Assembly: GCA_029204225.1 (NCBI GenBank)
Contig: MU832075.1
Span: 1-64,000, forward strand
Length of the DNA stretch: 64,000 bases
Origin: Diphasiastrum complanatum
Taxonomy: Eukaryota > Streptophyta > Lycopodiopsida > Lycopodiales > Lycopodiaceae
Direction of reading: 5' to 3'
A program made the position numbers and the translations under genes. Positions 62,411 to 64,000 of this stretch are shown in pieces. Numbering within the stretch: position 1 is the first letter of the stretch; the number at the start of each line of letters is the position of its first letter. The notes below the pieces were generated by a model. That model made no database searches. It had not been told where the DNA came from and worked only from the letters and a program-made list of their open reading frames with translations.

Positions 62411-62836
62411 GCATGGATCAATGGTCCAACAGGATTAAGAGGTGACAAAGTGTGGTCCAATCATAGTTAAGCATAGTGGTAGCTCGTGGATCTACTAGTA
62501 TCATTGTACTCCTCATTTTGGATCTAATTGATTTGGTGATTATGTGGATTTTGAGCGTTATTGGATTTCTAGCTTTCTCTCTCTACCCGAGAGCTCATGA
62601 TGTTTTTTCTCTCTCTACCCGAGGAGAGCAGCTTGTTTTTACTTAGAATAATTTTTTAATACTTCCCACACGTGTGAGTGAGAGTTGGAAGTGATTGAAT
62701 GCATGTAGTAGTGTGTTTTTGCCATAGGATCCAAGATTGATCTTGAATCTCAATCTAGTCTTGATCTTGGTGCATCTACACACCTTAGGAGATCACAAGT
62801 ACATGTTGTGGACAATCCACACGTGTGAAATCAACA
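62411..62836 (+). mobile_element. 5'-truncated family C LTR (plus orientation)
   Basis: Begins mid-LTR at GCATGGATCAATGGTCC and ends AAATCAACA at 62836. Inverted with respect to 61406-61830. The first 300 or so bases of the LTR are missing. Confidence 0.88.
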
Positions 62837-63640
62837 TGGTATCAGATCCTACCTAAGGTTACCATGCATTTTGATCCATTTAAGTGAAAACTATTCATCA
62901 ATCTTGAGCTAGAAATTGTCAAGGCCCATTTTCCTAGCTATCCTGTTCAATTTTGGATCAAAAGAGATCAAAAGGACATTGATTGGGTCTGACCTGGTAC
63001 TGTACAAAATCAGGTGCTCAGACATGTGTGAGGAACATCCAATTTCAGTTTGTAAGTTCTCTCTCATGCTTGATCCATTTATCTTCCTTGATAGCTTGTT
63101 TTGAAACTATTTTTGTCTTGTTTCTAATGCAATCAGTTTCATTCCATTTGGTTGAGCCAATCAGAAGTTATAAGCTTTTGAAGAGGGTTAGGTAGGGCAC
63201 CTAGACCTGGGTGGACACATTTGGTTTGGTCAAGAGATTGCTTGGTTGATCCAAAATCACAGTTGTATGCTTACCAATATCATCTATATGTGATCTAGGC
63301 ACTGTTTTGAGATCTTAGCCATTTTGTTTCATGCAATATCGTTGTATTTGAGTCAAATTTGGTTTCTTAGTGTACTTCACACGTGCTAAGAGTGTTTGAT
63401 CCTAACTTTGCCTATACTCCATGTGAAAATTGTCAACATTTCCTTGTCTAGTTTTAGGCCAAAATTGCTAAAAATGGCACATAGTTTAGGATCTGACTTT
63501 TCACACGTGTGAAACAAGTCTAGATATTTTTAGTAAGTGTATTTTTTCAGTATGAAGAAGTGTCAAACTTCAAGACCTTCGAAATGAGTCCATTTTCATG
63601 TATTTTGGACATATATGCCAATTTTACCTATATAGGGCAT
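62837..63640 (+). other. Family C primer site and leader
   Basis: TGGTATCAGATCC directly after the LTR, then non-coding leader-like sequence with TTCACACGTGCTAAG (63379) and TTTCACACGTGTGAAAC (63500). No gag start was reached. Confidence 0.6.
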
Positions 63641-64000
63641 ATTTTAGGTAAGGAGGGTCTAGAGAGAGGAGAGAGAGTCATCTCTCTCAGCTATATATAG
63701 CAGGTAGGCCGTGGAGAAACAGGTTGGAGCAGATCCATTGTATTCATTTGCTTAATGAGAGATTTTTCTATTGGGTTCTCCTTCCATTGTTGGCATTGTG
63801 TAGTGATTGAGTTCAAGCTTTGTGTGTATGATCTTAGGTGCTTTCCAAAAGTGGTAGGCTGATGTATTATGGACTGTATAATGCTATTTTGGGCCGCACT
63901 TGATGTTTATGGAAGTTTCCATTTGTGATAAATGCTTTTTGATCAAGTTCTTTGCATTCTAGGTAGCATAGAATGTGTTGCCAATTCCTAGCTTATGTAG
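63641..64000 (+). promoter_or_regulatory. Possible U3/R promoter of another LTR
   Basis: CTATATATAGCAGG at about 63691 follows a GAGAGAGGAGAGAG tract, in a context like the TATA-bearing LTRs of this window. The element runs off the right edge, so this is tentative. Confidence 0.3.

Overview
This is a plant nuclear-genome window made almost entirely of transposable-element DNA. One recognisable host gene, a MATE-family transporter, lies at the left edge on the minus strand. Plant origin is indicated by the MATE subfamily signature with a GT-AG intron, by Ty1/copia elements primed from initiator tRNA-Met (TGGTATC primer sites), by spliced element genes, and by very long (GA/CT)n tracts. The dense nesting, the low gene content and an unusual YIDD reverse transcriptase suggest a large genome. 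I lean towards a seedless plant such as a fern, but nothing in the window proves the lineage.

Layout. 1-1.5 kb: MATE gene, whose second exon carries several frameshifts. 1.6-9.5 kb: simple repeats, short tandem repeats and a probable old LTR with primer site, with no recognisable gene. 9.5-25.6 kb: an unidentified, intron-containing element family ('family D') in three pieces on both strands. Into the left piece a solo LTR inserted, and into that solo LTR a nearly intact 6.0-kb copia element, with target-site duplications at both levels. At 21-24.4 kb are two gag-less copia derivatives. 25.4-31.7 kb: a minus-strand reverse-transcriptase (RT) element flanked by 178-bp direct repeats. 31.7-33.6 kb: a minus-strand copia fragment. 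34.8-41.5 kb: further copies of the RT element and its CT-tailed terminal module in both orientations, one split by a solo LTR. 41.5-47.1 kb: chimeric copia fragments, one with a short Ty3/gypsy patch. 47.1-52.5 kb: an unidentified degraded gene, a solo LTR containing an expanded (AG)n tract, and a third RT copy. 52.5-56 kb: two head-to-head members of another copia family. 56-64 kb: a gypsy integrase remnant, a non-autonomous copia element (family B) holding a nested solo LTR, and a fold-back pair of family C LTRs.

How the parts relate. The nesting gives a relative chronology. Family D and the YIDD-RT family are old. Solo LTR A-type elements entered them. The nearly intact copia element entered last: its two LTRs differ at only about nine positions, and its reading frame has one nonsense codon and one frameshift. 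At least five copia LTR families share a palindromic CACACGTGTG-like motif. The YIDD-RT family and its companion modules have no name I can assign with confidence. They repeatedly end at CT/GA microsatellites and carry conserved short exons, and they are the best candidate here for something undescribed. All coordinates of LTR ends, duplications and motifs were read by eye.
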